A DNA stretch of 64,000 bases from positions 328,210 through 392,209 of the forward strand of contig NZ_JBLGTV010000002.1 in assembly GCF_047468865.1 (NCBI RefSeq). Reading direction: 5' to 3'. Positions 43,388-51,824 of the stretch are shown here, piece after piece. The first letter of the stretch is position 1. Each line of letters starts with the position of its first letter. Below the pieces are notes generated by a model. The model was not told the origin of the DNA. It worked only from the letters and a program-made list of their open reading frames with translations, and made no database searches. The stretch comes from Castellaniella hirudinis_A (GTDB lineage Bacteria > Pseudomonadota > Gammaproteobacteria > Burkholderiales > Burkholderiaceae_B). The position numbers and the translations under genes are program-made.

Positions 43388-44915
43388 GATTTTGAGGCTA
43401 CGCGATTACCAGCTGCCATCTGTCGAGGCGTTGCGCCAAGGCTTTCGTGATGGGCATCGCACACAAATACTGATGGCCCCAACCGGGTTCGGCAAGACGA
43501 TTGTGGCGGCTCATTTACTGGATTTGACGGCCAAGAACGGCAAGCGGGCAGCTATTTTCGTGGATCGCGTGAATCTGGTGGATCAGACCAGCAAGGTTCT
43601 TTTTCGCTACGGGATTGATCATGGCATCGAAATGTCGGGCCACCACCGCCGCCGCGCCGAGCGCATTCAGGTGTGCTCAGTGCAGACCCTTGAGAAGCAA
43701 GAATCCTTTCCAGAGATTGATCTGTTGATTGTGGATGAATGCCACGACATGCGCAGCTTCGTCTCGAAAATCATCAAGTCGCGCCCAAAAATGAAGGTCA
43801 TTGGGCTGTCTGCAACGCCCTTCAAGAAGGGCCTGGGTGACCTATATAGCAATCTGGTGAATGTGTGCACCACCGACCAGCTGCTGGATGCTGGCGAGTT
43901 GGTGCGACTGATTCCGTATGCAGCCAAGCCCATTGATATGTCCGGGGCATCCACATCCGATGGCGAGTGGAAAAAAGAGGACGTCACTTCACGCGGCATC
44001 CAGATCGTGGGTGACATCGTGGCCGAATGGCAGGACAAAACCCTAAAACACTTTGGCGGGCCTGTGAAGACGCTGGTTTTTTCCGCCTCTGTCGCGCACG
44101 GCGAGGAAATTTGTCGGCAGTTCAATGCCGCCGGCTACAACTTCCAGCAAGTGACCGGCGAAGACGGGGACAGAGAGCAGCGCCAGGATTTGATTGATGA
44201 GTTCAAAAAGCCCGATAGCGTCATTACGGGCTTAGTGGCTTGCGAGGTGTTTACCAAGGGCTTTGATGTGCAGGACATCCTGTGCGGCATCTCCGCCCGC
44301 CCATATCGGAAAAGCCTGTCTAGCCATATCCAACAGATGGGTCGCGTGATGCGCACGTCGCCAGGGAAAACAGGGGCGCTATGGCTGGATCACTCCGGCA
44401 ATTACATGCGCTTCCAGGATGACGTCGCTGATATTTACAAAAACGGCCTGTCTGTGCTGGCGGATGGCATTAAGCGGGATTCCGTCGTGCGCAAGGAGCC
44501 CACAGAGCGCGAAAAAGAAGACTGGACGTGTACGTGCGGCTATGTGTTTGCCCGCAGCTTAAAGGTGTGCCCGGGCTGCGGCAAAGAGCGCATCCGACTC
44601 AATCTTGTTGAAAACGTCCCTGGCACACTTGAGGCCGTGGGGCACGCGCAGCCCGCCGCCCCCAAAGTACCAAAGTACCTGCAAGACAGGACGTCTGTGT
44701 GGCGTCAGCTGTGTGGCCTGGCCAGGACATGGAAAAAGGATGACCTGGAGGCTGGGCGCAGGTTTGCCCAAGCTCAATACCGAAATCTGTATGGGCATTT
44801 CTTTGATGGGCAGTATCAAGAAACAGCGCCAGAGGAAATCAGCAGCTCCCTGAAGCGTCGTGTGCTGACTGATATCAAAAAATACAAAACCAAGCAAAAG
44901 GCCGCACATGCATAG
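43380..44915 (+). CDS. phage DEAD/DEAH-type helicase
   Basis: A 511-residue superfamily 2 helicase. Walker A MAPTGFGKTIVAA, motif II VDECHDM (DECH box), motif III GLSATPF, and C-terminal motifs ACEVFTKGFDV and HIQQMGRVMRT. A small zinc ribbon follows (CTCGYVFARSLKVCPGCG). It should unwind DNA for phage replication next to the primase. AAGGAGG precedes ATG 43380. Confidence 0.92.
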   Translation: MPEILRLRDYQLPSVEALRQGFRDGHRTQILMAPTGFGKTIVAAHLLDLTAKNGKRAAIFVDRVNLVDQTSKVLFRYGIDHGIEMSGHHRRRAERIQVCSVQTLEKQESFPEIDLLIVDECHDMRSFVSKIIKSRPKMKVIGLSATPFKKGLGDLYSNLVNVCTTDQLLDAGELVRLIPYAAKPIDMSGASTSDGEWKKEDVTSRGIQIVGDIVAEWQDKTLKHFGGPVKTLVFSASVAHGEEICRQFNAAGYNFQQVTGEDGDREQRQDLIDEFKKPDSVITGLVACEVFTKGFDVQDILCGISARPYRKSLSSHIQQMGRVMRTSPGKTGALWLDHSGNYMRFQDDVADIYKNGLSVLADGIKRDSVVRKEPTEREKEDWTCTCGYVFARSLKVCPGCGKERIRLNLVENVPGTLEAVGHAQPAAPKVPKYLQDRTSVWRQLCGLARTWKKDDLEAGRRFAQAQYRNLYGHFFDGQYQETAPEEISSSLKRRVLTDIKKYKTKQKAAHA

Positions 44916-45825
44916 CGATATTGCTGCTGCTATTGCATGCATACCTGCCGACAACAGGGAGACCTGGGTGCTGATGGCGATGGCCGTCAAATCCGAGTTG
45001 GGTAATGACGGGTTCGATATCTGGGACAAGTGGAGCCAGTCAGACGAGAAGGGCTACAACCCGGCTGACGCCAGATCGGTGTGGAAAAGCGTGAAGCCGT
45101 ACGGCGGCACAACGATCTTGTCCCTGTTCAAACTGGCGCGACAGCATGGGTATCGCGGCCATGGAGAACAGGACCCAGAAAGACTCAGGATATCTGAGCG
45201 CGACCAAGCCGAGCGCCGCAGGCGCGATGCAGCGCTTGCCCGCCAAGAGGCACACAGACGACAGAGAAAAGCGCAAGAGGCAGCGCAGATCGTTGCCCAA
45301 TGCCGCACGGATCATCACCCATATCTTGATCTGAAGGGATTCCCTGAAGATGTTGGGCTGATCGACTTTGATGGTCGCCTTGTCATCCCAATGCGGGACG
45401 CCAGCAACTATAGCCGTATTGTCAGCCTGCAATGGATCGACGCCGATGGAACCAAGAAATTCATGCCGGGCGGCGCTGCAAAGAATGCGGCATTCATCAT
45501 AGGCAGCGGCCCTGAGTCTTGGTTGTGCGAGGGCTACGCAACAGGCCTATCCATACGGGCAGCACTGCGCACCATGTACCGCAAGTCCAGGGTGATTGTG
45601 TGCTTCTCAGCAGCCAATATCCGAACCGTAGCAGCCAGCATTCAAGGGCCTAAGTTTGTCGTGGCAGATCACGACGAAAACCGCGTGAGTGAGCGTTACG
45701 CCAGTCAGGCTGGGTGTTCGTACGGGATGCCACCAGACGTTGGCACCGACGCCAATGACTATCACCAGAAGGCCGGGGTATTTGCCTTGGCGAACCTCTT
45801 GCGAGGGATTGCCATGTCGCCATAG
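44908..45825 (+). CDS. PriCT-2/Toprim phage primase
   Basis: A 305-residue protein with an N-terminal PriCT-2 domain (about 1-75; WDKWSQSDEKGYNPADARSV) and a C-terminal Toprim domain whose acidic residues are in WLCEGYATGLS and VVADHDEN. A basic, helical linker joins them. With the helicase that overlaps it by eight bases it forms the phage replication module. Confidence 0.88.
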   Translation: MHSDIAAAIACIPADNRETWVLMAMAVKSELGNDGFDIWDKWSQSDEKGYNPADARSVWKSVKPYGGTTILSLFKLARQHGYRGHGEQDPERLRISERDQAERRRRDAALARQEAHRRQRKAQEAAQIVAQCRTDHHPYLDLKGFPEDVGLIDFDGRLVIPMRDASNYSRIVSLQWIDADGTKKFMPGGAAKNAAFIIGSGPESWLCEGYATGLSIRAALRTMYRKSRVIVCFSAANIRTVAASIQGPKFVVADHDENRVSERYASQAGCSYGMPPDVGTDANDYHQKAGVFALANLLRGIAMSP

Positions 45826-46143
45826 CACTCAGCACCCTTGCCTCCGGGGAAATGTACGGGCCTGCATGGGCTGGCAGAGGCGGATACACGGAGCGTAGCC
45901 CTGTTGCTCCACAAAACGGGTTACCAGGCGAGCTGCGCAAGCGGCGGCGGTGCAACTCCGTGACGACCTGGGCGTTGGCTGGAATCGAGACGTGGGGGAG
46001 GCAGGAAGGGTCGCAACGGTCCTGCCGCAAAGTCGATGAGCCCGAAAGGGCGGTGAAGCCGAAATCCTCTCCAATCCCCAAATTTTCAATGGGGGTAGGG
46101 GGGGGCTTCGGGTGAAGTATCTGCACTAGGTGAGGTGGTGTTT
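45826..46143 (+). other. 318-base non-coding stretch, possible structured RNA
   Basis: No convincing gene. Several compact hairpins follow each other: GGAGC/GCTCC (45890-45910), GCTGC-GCAA-GCGGC with a GNRA loop (45932-45945), GGCAGGA/TCCTGCC (46000-46026) and GCCC-GAAA-GGGC with a GNRA loop (46040-46051). It ends in a G-rich run before the next gene. It may be a structured RNA or the remains of a gene. Confidence 0.4.
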
Positions 46144-46353
46144 ATGGAGAGACATGGGGTGTTCGCGCCGATTTCGCCCGAAGCGGTCGAACAGCATCGT
46201 CGAGAGTGCGAAGCCAGGCGGGTACTGAGCCTGCCCAAGCCCGAACGCAGGCCCTGGCTGGACAGCATCGGCAAACGCAGAGGCCAGGCAGCACAGAAGT
46301 ATCTGGAAGACGAAGTGATACGGCAACACAAGTTGAACAAGGAGAACGCATGA
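46144..46353 (+). CDS. small phage protein
   Basis: A 69-residue charged helical protein (EQHRRECEARRVLSLPKPER; KRRGQAAQKYLEDEV), a pattern common in small proteins of betaproteobacterial phages. GAGGTGG lies upstream of ATG 46144. Overlaps the next gene by four bases. Function unknown. Confidence 0.68.
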   Translation: MERHGVFAPISPEAVEQHRRECEARRVLSLPKPERRPWLDSIGKRRGQAAQKYLEDEVIRQHKLNKENA

Positions 46354-46706
46354 CTTACGCAGACCATCCAGACGCTATCTGGGATGAAATCGAGGAGCCG
46401 ATGATTCAGGTAGCCCCTGGTGTGCGCCGCCACATTGCGACGGTCGAATCTCATGGCGCCGGGGATGTGCCGTGCCGATGCTGGCGCTGCTGTGGTGGGG
46501 TGCTGGCTCATGAGCGGGCGGTGCTGGACCGTGCGCTGGCGCGCCACCTGCTGCGCATGGCTTGGCAAGAGCGTGAAGACTGGCTGGGAAGGTGGGCATT
46601 GAGCTCGAAGCACACGCAAACCGATGTGGCCGTCCTGCGCCGCTGGATCGCTATTGAAGAAGGTCAGCGCCTGCCGCAGCCGATTTATCCCTGGGGGCAG
46701 CAATGA
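46350..46706 (+). CDS. hypothetical phage protein
   Basis: A 118-residue protein with a cysteine-rich patch (PCRCWRCCGG) that may bind a metal and a Trp-rich helical C-terminal part (ALARHLLRMAWQEREDWLGR). Coupled by four-base overlaps to both neighbours. No family recognised. Confidence 0.65.
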   Translation: MTYADHPDAIWDEIEEPMIQVAPGVRRHIATVESHGAGDVPCRCWRCCGGVLAHERAVLDRALARHLLRMAWQEREDWLGRWALSSKHTQTDVAVLRRWIAIEEGQRLPQPIYPWGQQ

Positions 46707-47335
46707 CCGAGCGCCCGCCTTTCCGTCATGCAGTGGAAGCGCTGCGGTTTCTGTTCGACCCGGCCCGAGCGTCTTGCGACCGTCCGCCGGCAGCGCGCAT
46801 GGCCGACAAACGCCGTGGCGACCCTGGCCCCCTGGCTGGGCTGGATGGTGCCGCTGAAATCGGGATGGCTGAGACCATGCTGAAGGCACGATTGACGCCA
46901 CTGCAACTGATGGTGCTGGCATGTCGGTATGCGCCCAGCAAGCTGCGCTGTGAATGCCGCGCCGACTGCTGTTCTGGTTGGCGCACCAATCCCACCTGGC
47001 GCACGGCAATTGCCGATGTCGCCGGTGAAGCCGTGTACCACGCGCTACCTGCGCGTGAACACGTTGATCAGCGGTATGTGGCGGCGGTGTTGTTGCGCGA
47101 ATACGGCGCCCAAAAGATTGCCCTGACCGATGTGGGCGCCAGCCTGGGTATGCCGCTTGGCACCTGCACGAACCGCAAGCGCAAGATCCTGGGCTGGTTG
47201 CTGCGACCCAAAGCATTGCCAGAGGTTAAGCGGGAAGACGGCACGATATCGCAGCCAGCGCAGGCCCAGGGTATCGAGGTGTCCGCATTCGCCCTGGCCG
47301 AAGAAGTGTTGCGCGGCGGTGGTTTTATCGAATAA
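46703..47335 (+). CDS. candidate late-gene regulator (Q-like position)
   Basis: A 210-residue basic protein. A cysteine cluster (LRCECRADCCSGW) in the middle could bind zinc, and a helix-turn-helix-like segment follows (IALTDVGASLGMPLGTCTNR). It is the last gene before the late promoter and the terminase module, the position of antiterminator Q in lambdoid phages; immediately after its stop come a promoter and a terminator. Sequence identity with known Q families is not established. Confidence 0.5.
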   Translation: MTERPPFRHAVEALRFLFDPARASCDRPPAARMADKRRGDPGPLAGLDGAAEIGMAETMLKARLTPLQLMVLACRYAPSKLRCECRADCCSGWRTNPTWRTAIADVAGEAVYHALPAREHVDQRYVAAVLLREYGAQKIALTDVGASLGMPLGTCTNRKRKILGWLLRPKALPEVKREDGTISQPAQAQGIEVSAFALAEEVLRGGGFIE

Positions 47336-47338
47336 CGC

Positions 47339-47367
47339 TTGACTGTTGAAAAAAACAGTGTAAAAAT
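47339..47367 (+). promoter_or_regulatory. late promoter candidate with LexA-type box
   Basis: A -35 TTGACT (47339-47344) and an A-rich -10 (TAAAAA or AAAAAT, 47361-47367) with 16-17 bases between. Inside the spacer ACTGTTGAAAAAAACAGT (47342-47359) is a perfect inverted repeat and fits CTGT-N8-ACAG, the LexA box consensus used in E. coli and betaproteobacteria. It begins four bases after the Q-like stop. Confidence 0.6.
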
Positions 47368-47404
47368 ACGCAGTATCTGTCAAGTGCAGAAGTTCGTCCA
47401 GAGA

Positions 47405-47434
47405 AAGCCCGCCCAAGAAATTGAGCGGGTTTTT
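47405..47434 (+). terminator. intrinsic terminator just after the late promoter
   Basis: CCCGC (47408-47412) pairs with GCGGG (47425-47429), followed by TTTTT, about 60 bases after the predicted start point. In lambda such a tR' terminator is read through only with Q. Confidence 0.8.
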
Positions 47435-47473
47435 GCGTTTCTGCATGGGGCACACGATCTAGCGCGCCCCAGG

Positions 47474-47866
47474 TCAAGACGTCATAGCCAGATGAGCAAT
47501 GAAGCCGCTCCGACTTTCGCCAGCAGCGCGGGCCCGATCATCCAGACGCTTGAGAACGCGCCGAGGGAGGGTGATATTTATCCGCTCTGCAGTCTCATCG
47601 AGGACGGCAGGATTGATTTCAGCAATGGCCCATATCCAGCCCTTTAAGCCGGGGTCGTTCTGATGAGAGGCGATATCGCCGGGCTTGGGTATTGGCTCAC
47701 CAGAATCCATAGCAGTCTCAATCCACGCTTCGATGGCTTCTTTGGCATTTTCTATGGCTTGGTCGATTCCGTCGTCTGCGGCTGAGTAGCAGCCGGGAAG
47801 ATCAGGCACAACAACCCCCCATGCCTGGGTGTCGCTGCCGGGTTCAATGGCGATGGGGTATTTCAT
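47474..47866 (-). CDS. hicB: HicB antitoxin
   Basis: A 130-residue HicB-family antitoxin. The N-terminal part is the partially degraded RNase H-like fold (YPIAIEPGSDTQAWGVVVPD, LPGCYSAADDG) and the C-terminal part is a ribbon-helix-helix or HTH DNA-binding domain (INITLPRRVLKRLDDRARAA). It neutralises HicA and represses the operon. Opposite in strand to the late phage genes around it. Confidence 0.92.
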   Translation of the reverse strand: MKYPIAIEPGSDTQAWGVVVPDLPGCYSAADDGIDQAIENAKEAIEAWIETAMDSGEPIPKPGDIASHQNDPGLKGWIWAIAEINPAVLDETAERINITLPRRVLKRLDDRARAAGESRSGFIAHLAMTS

Positions 47867-47920
47867 GGTTCACTCCATATTTGGCGCTAGGTAGGCCCCG
47901 GATTTCTCCGGGGCTGTGTT

Positions 47921-48103
47921 TCACTTCAGTCCAGCTTGTTTTAGAAGTTTGTTCACAAGTCCTATGCCGAGATCCTTTTTAGGGTGTGGGACGCTGATGT
48001 GTCCGGGGCGGTCTGGGTGGTGGTAAATGTGGTGTGAGCCCTTAACTCCCCTCAGTATCCATCCAGACCGTTCAAGAAGCTTGGTGAGTTCCTTGCTGTC
48101 CAT
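47921..48103 (-). CDS. hicA: HicA mRNA interferase toxin
   Basis: A 60-residue HicA toxin with the double-stranded RNA-binding-like fold and catalytic histidine: GWILRGVKGSHHIYHHPDRP. ATG 48103 gives the usual length. It is the upstream gene of a toxin-antitoxin pair with hicB 54 bases downstream and has its own palindromic operator over the start. Confidence 0.93.
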   Translation of the reverse strand: MDSKELTKLLERSGWILRGVKGSHHIYHHPDRPGHISVPHPKKDLGIGLVNKLLKQAGLK

Positions 48104-48140
48104 GTGTGTATTATACACACAATACACACCATACACAACG
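48104..48140 (-). promoter_or_regulatory. hicAB operator
   Basis: GTGTGTATTATACACAC (48104-48120) is a perfect palindrome with a central T directly upstream of the hicA ATG. Three ATACAC-type repeats continue to 48137. A natural binding site for HicB. Confidence 0.7.
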
Positions 48141-48175
48141 CTTATTTGCACAAGATTTTTTGTTGCCTTCTCGTT

Positions 48176-48208
48176 GCCCCGCTGAGTCCCAGGATTCGCG
48201 GGGCTTTT
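48176..48208 (+). terminator. intrinsic terminator before 48223
   Basis: GCCCCGC (48176-48182) pairs with GCGGGGC (48198-48204), then TTTT, 15 bases before the start of the next late gene. Confidence 0.8.
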
Positions 48209-48222
48209 CATTGGAGCCATCC

Positions 48223-48888
48223 ATGCCCAACACTGAAGCCCCCAACGCCGCCGCAGCCCTGTTCAACGTGCTGCGGCGTGTGCTGCCGGGTATTCCTGAC
48301 AGGACCACGAAACTGGTGCTGAAGATGGAGGCCGGGAAGCCGCCCGTGATCGAATGCACGGGCATCCCTGATGTGATCGAGGGCGCGCCTGTCTCGCTGA
48401 CGGATCTCGAAACGCTGTCCGAGTTTGAGTTGGTGGCCAAGGCTGGTGCTGGCAACAGGGAGGCAAAGAGCTGGGAGGAACTGCGGGCAGAGATTGCCGA
48501 CCTTCGTCGCTCCATGCATTTTCAAGCCGCCCTGAAGGCTGGCATCCATAACCCTGCCAAGGACCTGAAGATCACGGTCGATGCGTCTGATATGGTGGCA
48601 GCCCTTCCGAAACTGTCCGAAGACCTTGAGGCGATGATGGTCCGCGCGTTTGAGAACGCCAGCGAACCGATTAAGCGCCAGCTTGCCGCCATGAGTTCCG
48701 AGCACGCCAGCACCGTGACCGATCTGCCCGCCCAGGGTGAAGCATTGCAATGGCAGCCCGACCCACGCCTGGATCGGATTGTGGAATTGCTGGAACGGAT
48801 TGATCAGCACTTGACCCAGCAGGGTTTCGGCGGTGGCCTCTCGAATGCCGTCAAGTTCAGCACCGTTCAACCGGGCGGTCAGGGGTAA
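48223..48888 (+). CDS. hypothetical phage protein
   Basis: A 221-residue helical protein (AAAALFNVLRRVLPGIPDRT; LRAEIADLRRSMHFQAALKA), acidic in the second half. TTGGAG precedes ATG 48223. Unrecognised; first of the late-transcribed genes after HicAB. Confidence 0.68.
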   Translation: MPNTEAPNAAAALFNVLRRVLPGIPDRTTKLVLKMEAGKPPVIECTGIPDVIEGAPVSLTDLETLSEFELVAKAGAGNREAKSWEELRAEIADLRRSMHFQAALKAGIHNPAKDLKITVDASDMVAALPKLSEDLEAMMVRAFENASEPIKRQLAAMSSEHASTVTDLPAQGEALQWQPDPRLDRIVELLERIDQHLTQQGFGGGLSNAVKFSTVQPGGQG

Positions 48889-48891
48889 GTC

Positions 48892-49197
48892 ATGAAGCAA
48901 GCCGACCTTACCGCCCTGGCCCTGCGCAAGATTTACCACGCTGAGCAGCTGGGCATGGATGCCGAGACCGTCAAGCAAATGCGTGACACCGTGGCCGATC
49001 TGAATGGCCAACTGGATCATGCAGAGACGTACATCGAACACGAAACCGCAATGCTCAATACTGATGAACGGGTCGCGGTCTTCGATGGCGAGTGGGATAA
49101 GTTCTTCATTGCCCTGGCCAAGCTGGGCTTGATGGCCAGCGACTGGACACGAAAGCGCATTGCGGCGCCGGGCGGGTTGCGCGCCGGTGGCGTGTGA
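48892..49197 (+). CDS. hypothetical phage protein
   Basis: A 101-residue helical protein (ALALRKIYHAEQLGMDAETV; VADLNGQLDHAETYIEHETA). Unrecognised. Its stop overlaps the HNH gene start (TGATG). Confidence 0.65.
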   Translation: MKQADLTALALRKIYHAEQLGMDAETVKQMRDTVADLNGQLDHAETYIEHETAMLNTDERVAVFDGEWDKFFIALAKLGLMASDWTRKRIAAPGGLRAGGV

Positions 49198-49535
49198 TGG
49201 CCAGGCTGCGTACACCCAGCTGGCGCACTGATAAGCGATCAGCCCATGAGCGCGGCTACACCGCAGCATGGCGCAAGGCGCGAGACCGATACCTGCAAGA
49301 CCATCCACTGTGCATCTATTGCCAAGAGGACGGCAGGGTAGAGGCTGCAACAGTCGTCAATCACGTAATCCCGCACCAGGGTGACCAGAAACTGTTCTGG
49401 GATGAATCCAACTGGGCAGCAGTATGCAAGCCCCACCACGACAGCACCATCGCCAGGGAAGAAGCCAGGGGCGTCAGGATCGGCGGCGACGAGACCGGCC
49501 AGCCGCTGGACCCGAAGCATCACTGGAATAAATGA
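49197..49535 (+). CDS. HNH endonuclease
   Basis: A 112-residue HNH nuclease: the zinc/His region has CIYCQEDG, NHVIPHQGDQKLFWD and NWAAVCKPHHDS. Phage HNH proteins next to terminase genes stimulate DNA packaging in HK97-like phages. ATG 49197 is preferred to the GTG one codon earlier. Confidence 0.92.
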   Translation: MARLRTPSWRTDKRSAHERGYTAAWRKARDRYLQDHPLCIYCQEDGRVEAATVVNHVIPHQGDQKLFWDESNWAAVCKPHHDSTIAREEARGVRIGGDETGQPLDPKHHWNK

Positions 49536-49618
49536 CCCCGGGGGGTGAAAAGTCTGGAGCGCTCGAAACCCAAGACCGCCCCTGACCCATTCTTTGAGCG
49601 CTAACCGAAAATAAACCG

Positions 49619-50092
49619 ATGAAACGAATTCGATCAGACAGTGTGACAGCTGCCGTGAAGGCCGCCCAAGCTGCCGCTGCTGGCCCCATTGTGCCGCCTG
49701 ATCACATTGCTCTGCGTGATGGTGATCAGCCCTTTTGGGACTCCATCGTGCGCGCACGCGCGAGGGACACCTGGAACGGCGCCGATCTGGAGAATGCCGC
49801 CAACCTGGCGCGCACCAAAGCCGACATCGAGCGCATCCAAAAAGAGATTGGCATCGATGGCGATATCGTCAAGAACGAGCGCGGCACGCCGATCATCAAT
49901 CCGAAGCACACGCTGCTGGAGACCCTGACCCGTCGCGCCATGGCGTTATCTCGCATGCTGCACGTTCACGCCGAGGCGACGGTCGGTAAATCCGAAGATG
50001 CAGTCAAGGCATTGAAGAACGAATCGGAGGCGAAAAATGCAAGCGACTCAGCGGATGCTGATCTGATCCCAGGGCTTCGGGTAGTTAAGTAG
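49619..50092 (+). CDS. terminase small subunit, P27-like
   Basis: A 157-residue protein: GPIVPPDHIALRDGDQPFWD, then a central helix rich in charged residues and LLETLTRRAMALSRMLHVHA, matching the phage P27-type small terminase. It recognises the packaging site and recruits the large subunit, whose GTG start overlaps its stop. Confidence 0.85.
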   Translation: MKRIRSDSVTAAVKAAQAAAAGPIVPPDHIALRDGDQPFWDSIVRARARDTWNGADLENAANLARTKADIERIQKEIGIDGDIVKNERGTPIINPKHTLLETLTRRAMALSRMLHVHAEATVGKSEDAVKALKNESEAKNASDSADADLIPGLRVVK

Positions 50093-51666
50093 TGGCAACC
50101 AGCAGCCCGATTAAATGCGGACCCAGGCCAAGGCTACGCAAGTGGCGCGGTCGGCCCACCGAAAAGCTCACGCGCGCCGAACGCAACATGCTTTTTATAG
50201 AACGGTATTGCAAAGTGCCTGAAGGCGACCTGGTTGGCCAAAGCGTAAAACTTGCCCCATTCCAGGAGAAGTTTTTTTACTCGCTGTACGACAATCCGCA
50301 CGGCACGCGTCGGGCCTATTTGTCCAAGGCGCGCAAGAACGCCAAGACCGCCACCATTGGTTTTATTGTGCTGGTGCATCTGGTGGGGCCAGAGGCGAAG
50401 AAGAACGCGCACATACAGAGCGGTGCGCTGTCCAGAGACCAGGCCGGGCAGGTTTTCAAGTACGCATCCAAGACGGTGCAGCTTTCGCAGGAACTGTCTG
50501 ATCTGGTGCGTATCGTACCCAGCAAGAAGCAATTGTTTGGGCTGCCCATGGGCACCGAGTACCAAGCGCTATCAGCAGAAGCCAAGACGGCACACGGCGG
50601 TTCGCCTGTGCTGGCCATTTTGGACGAAACCGGGCAAGTGAAGGGACCGCAGGATGATTTTATCGATGCGATTATCACAAGCCAGGGAGCATACGAAGAC
50701 CCACTGCTGATCGTGATCAGCACCCAGGCGGCCAGCGATGCCGATCTGTTCAGTATTTGGCTGGATGACGCTGAGAAGTCCCAGGACCCGCATATCGTCA
50801 GTCACGTTTACGCGGCCAAGCAAAACGCCGATGTGATGGACAGAAAGGCTTGGCAAGATGCCAACCCGGCGCTTGGTCTTTTTCGGTCGCTGCGCGACCT
50901 TGAGGAAATGGCCAAGCAGGCGGCGCGCATGCCCAGTGCGGAAAACACGTTTCGCAACCTGTACCTGAATCAGCGGGTATCGGTTGTGGCACCGTTCGTG
51001 TCCAAGTCGGTCTGGGATGCGTGCGGCGTTGAAGTGTTTGATTTTGGGGATGCGCCGGTATGGGCTGGTCTGGATTTGTCAGCGCGCAAGGACTTAACGG
51101 CGCTGGTGGTGATTGGAAGGATGGATGGCGTTTGGCATGTGGTGCCGCACTTTTGGACACCCGAAGGCGGCTTGCATGAGCGGGCCAAGCAGGACCGGCA
51201 GCCCTACGATTTATGGGTAAGGCAAGGGCTTATCAACGCCACGCCTGGCGCGACCGTCGATTACGAGTTTGTGGCTCCTGCTATTGCTGAGATATTGGCG
51301 GGCCTGAACGTGCAGTCCATTGCCTTTGACCGCTGGCGCATTGATTTTCTGAAGAAAGAGTTTGGGCGGATCGATATTGATCTGCCGCTGATCGAGTGCG
51401 GCCAGGGATTCAAGGACATGAGCCCAGCCATCGATACGCTGGAATCAGAGCTATTGAATGGTCGAATCGCTCACGGCAATCACCCGGTGCTGACCATGTG
51501 CGCAGCCAACGCCGTGATCACCAAGGACCCGGCAGGCAATCGCAAGTTCGACAAACACAAGGCCACGGGCCGGATAGACGGTATACAGGCGCTTGGCATG
51601 GCATTTTTTGCCACGGGCGGCCTGGTTGAGGACGAAGGGAAATCCTTTTGGGAGACCACGCAATGA
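50092..51666 (+). CDS. terminase large subunit
   Basis: A 524-residue packaging motor. The ATPase domain has Walker A-like SKARKNAKTATIGF and Walker B VLAILDETGQV; the nuclease domain has WAGLDLSARKDLTALVVIG with a metal-binding aspartate and further acidic residues near the C-terminus. Start is GTG at 50092. It cuts and pumps DNA into proheads. Confidence 0.95.
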   Translation: MATSSPIKCGPRPRLRKWRGRPTEKLTRAERNMLFIERYCKVPEGDLVGQSVKLAPFQEKFFYSLYDNPHGTRRAYLSKARKNAKTATIGFIVLVHLVGPEAKKNAHIQSGALSRDQAGQVFKYASKTVQLSQELSDLVRIVPSKKQLFGLPMGTEYQALSAEAKTAHGGSPVLAILDETGQVKGPQDDFIDAIITSQGAYEDPLLIVISTQAASDADLFSIWLDDAEKSQDPHIVSHVYAAKQNADVMDRKAWQDANPALGLFRSLRDLEEMAKQAARMPSAENTFRNLYLNQRVSVVAPFVSKSVWDACGVEVFDFGDAPVWAGLDLSARKDLTALVVIGRMDGVWHVVPHFWTPEGGLHERAKQDRQPYDLWVRQGLINATPGATVDYEFVAPAIAEILAGLNVQSIAFDRWRIDFLKKEFGRIDIDLPLIECGQGFKDMSPAIDTLESELLNGRIAHGNHPVLTMCAANAVITKDPAGNRKFDKHKATGRIDGIQALGMAFFATGGLVEDEGKSFWETTQ

Positions 51667-51824
51667 AATTTCTTGCATCGCTTTTGCCTGATGCGCTCAT
51701 GCTGGCTGGATCTGCTGGCGTTTCCTATGGCGCGTGGCTCATTTACGAGCCTGCCGGTTATTTGGTTGCTGGCTTGTTGGCCCTTGCTGCGGGCGTTATG
51801 TGCGCTCGCGTGGTGGGTAAATAA
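51663..51824 (+). CDS. small membrane protein between terminase and portal
   Basis: A 53-residue protein, mainly two hydrophobic segments (PDALMLAGSAGVSYGAWLIY; GYLVAGLLALAAGVMCARVV). The start overlaps the terminase stop (ATGA) and the stop overlaps the portal start (TAATG), so it is clearly translated. Unknown role; perhaps an antiholin-like or head-assembly factor. Confidence 0.7.
   Translation: MKFLASLLPDALMLAGSAGVSYGAWLIYEPAGYLVAGLLALAAGVMCARVVGK

Noticed and set aside
46031..46075. Hammerhead-ribozyme-like sequence CGATGAG...GAAA
   Set aside because: The order of core pieces is interrupted by an extra segment between stem II and the second conserved GAAA, and no CUGAUGA block is present.
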